Shown piece after piece: positions 5,076 to 5,465 of a stretch of DNA of 5,465 bases (the first letter of the stretch is position 1; each line of letters starts with the position of its first letter). This DNA is from an uncultured Lachnospiraceae bacterium (GTDB taxonomy: Bacteria; Bacillota; Clostridia; Lachnospirales; Lachnospiraceae). A program made the translations under genes and the position numbers. The stretch is taken from NCBI GenBank assembly GCA_900555195.1, contig USKC01000220.1:1-5465 (forward strand), given 5' to 3'. Under the pieces are notes generated by a model, which was not told where the DNA came from, made no database searches, and worked only from the letters and a program-made list of their open reading frames with translations.

Positions 5076-5102
5076 ACGAACCTGCAGCTCCAACATATAA
5101 TA
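5076..5102 (+). promoter_or_regulatory. Mother-cell sporulation promoter (sigma-E/sigma-K type) for cotJ
   Basis: CATATAATA (5094-5102) fits the sigma-K -10 pattern CATAnnnTA and is close to the sigma-E -10. An AC dinucleotide at 5076-5077, 16 bp upstream, fits the minimal sigma-K -35. The site sits about 37 nt before the cotJA start. In Bacillus subtilis cotJ is transcribed by sigma-E, so a mother-cell sigma factor is expected. The -10 is convincing; choosing between sigma-E and sigma-K from sequence is not safe. Confidence 0.55.
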
Positions 5103-5138
5103 CTATTAAAAAGATAGGTGCTTTATGAGAGGAGTTAT

Positions 5139-5312
5139 ATGCAGGATACTCACCAAAAGAATGACTTCTGCGACCAGTTTCCGGTAGCAATGGCCTACGT
5201 TCCTTGGCAGCAGATGACCAGCATCTTTGAAGATTTGGAAAAAGCATATTGCTGCGGAACGATTTTTCCTGAACTGAACAAACCTTTTACAGGAAGGAGA
5301 TGTGTGAAATGA
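5139..5312 (+). CDS. cotJA: Spore coat associated protein CotJA
   Basis: This short protein (57 residues from ATG 5139) carries the CotJA core: AMAYVPWQQ (about residues 17-25), then FEDLEKAYCCGTIFPELNKPFTG, matching the family pattern of AYVPWQ, a spacer, and GTIFPELxxPFxG. CotJA is a small inner spore-coat component deposited around the forespore by the mother cell. The ATG at 5139 follows GAGAGGAG (5127-5134). A GTG at 5118 in the same frame is possible, but it precedes this ribosome binding site and would put the site inside the gene, so I reject it. The stop overlaps the cotJB start (ATGA, 5309-5312), which indicates translational coupling. A sigma-E/K-type promoter lies upstream. The protein is shorter than the Bacillus subtilis homologue (about 80 residues) at its N-terminus but has the full conserved region. 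Confidence 0.92.
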   Translation: MQDTHQKNDFCDQFPVAMAYVPWQQMTSIFEDLEKAYCCGTIFPELNKPFTGRRCVK

Positions 5313-5465
5313 ACTGTTCATGTCAAAACCCTTCTTCCCAATCAAACGCCCAGCAGGCCCACAGTCTCCGCAATATCGGCATTGTAAGTTTTGTCGTGGT
5401 GGAACTGACAGAATATCTGGATACCCATCCCTTTGACAGAGAAGCGCTGAATTATTTCAACTATT
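5309..5465 (+). CDS. cotJB: Spore coat protein CotJB, 5' part only
   Basis: The first 52 codons are present before the right edge. The N-terminal stretch is Cys-, Ser- and Gln-rich (MNCSCQNPSSQSNAQQ). The conserved CotJB core then begins: IVSFVVVELTEYLDTHPFDR followed by EALNYFNY, matching the family VELxxYLDTHPxDxxAL pattern. ATG 5309 shares bases with the cotJA TGA stop and follows GGAAGGAG (5292-5299) at 9 nt. Full-length CotJB is about 85-100 residues, so roughly half is missing off the window. In the usual operon cotJC, encoding a manganese-catalase-like coat protein, follows; that would be expected beyond 5465 but cannot be seen here. Confidence 0.92.
   Translation, partial: MNCSCQNPSSQSNAQQAHSLRNIGIVSFVVVELTEYLDTHPFDREALNYFNY

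Noticed and set aside
5118..5138. GTG 5118 as the cotJA start.
   Set aside because: It would put the GAGAGGAG ribosome binding site inside the gene and has no upstream site of its own. ATG 5139 is properly placed.
1..5465. tRNA, rRNA, CRISPR array, insertion sequence or attachment site.
   Set aside because: I saw no repeat-spacer pattern, transposase frame, terminal inverted repeats or cloverleaf-like sequence in the non-coding stretches.

Overview
The window looks like a piece of chromosome from a spore-forming, anaerobic Gram-positive bacterium of the class Clostridia, probably Lachnospiraceae-like. The evidence is a cotJA-cotJB spore-coat pair, a DUF3793 protein (a family I know mainly from Clostridia), strong AGGAGG-type ribosome binding sites, sigma-A-type promoters with 17-bp spacers, and a clostridial-length FeoB with a separate FeoA. 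The lineage call is inference from gene content; no RNA gene is present to anchor it.

Layout from left to right. Positions 1-527 (minus) hold most of a DUF3793 gene that runs off the left edge and starts at TTG. Positions 528-781 are a dense divergent control region. It holds a near-ideal minus-strand promoter, a plus-strand promoter, two copies of a 17-bp GTTAGTTA-nn-GCTAACC element, and a DUF3793 leader with three consecutive predicted hairpins. Positions 782-1106 (plus) hold a small lipoprotein-like gene that appears broken: the lipoprotein signal peptide and the conserved-looking body lie in different frames, and the codon expected to be the start is ATC. A bidirectional terminator (1131-1161) separates it from the convergent feoB.

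Positions 1268-3488 (minus) encode FeoA and FeoB, the ferrous iron uptake pair. The genes overlap, and they have their own sigma-A promoter with a Fur-box-like sequence at the predicted transcription start. Upstream, and also on the minus strand, are an aldo/keto reductase (3622-4638) and a small uncharacterised protein (4685-4942). These probably form a two-gene unit from a promoter near 5013-5041, with no clear terminator before feoA. Positions 5139-5465 (plus) begin the sporulation operon: cotJA is complete, cotJB runs off the right edge, and a mother-cell sigma-E/K-type promoter precedes them.

The functional theme of the left two thirds is iron. FeoAB takes up Fe(II) and may be Fur-controlled. 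The DUF3793 gene has a different operator that resembles DtxR-family metal-regulator boxes. The cotJ operon is an unrelated sporulation module. I saw no mobile element, CRISPR array, tRNA or rRNA. The least explained part is the DUF3793 leader with its paired operators and hairpins.
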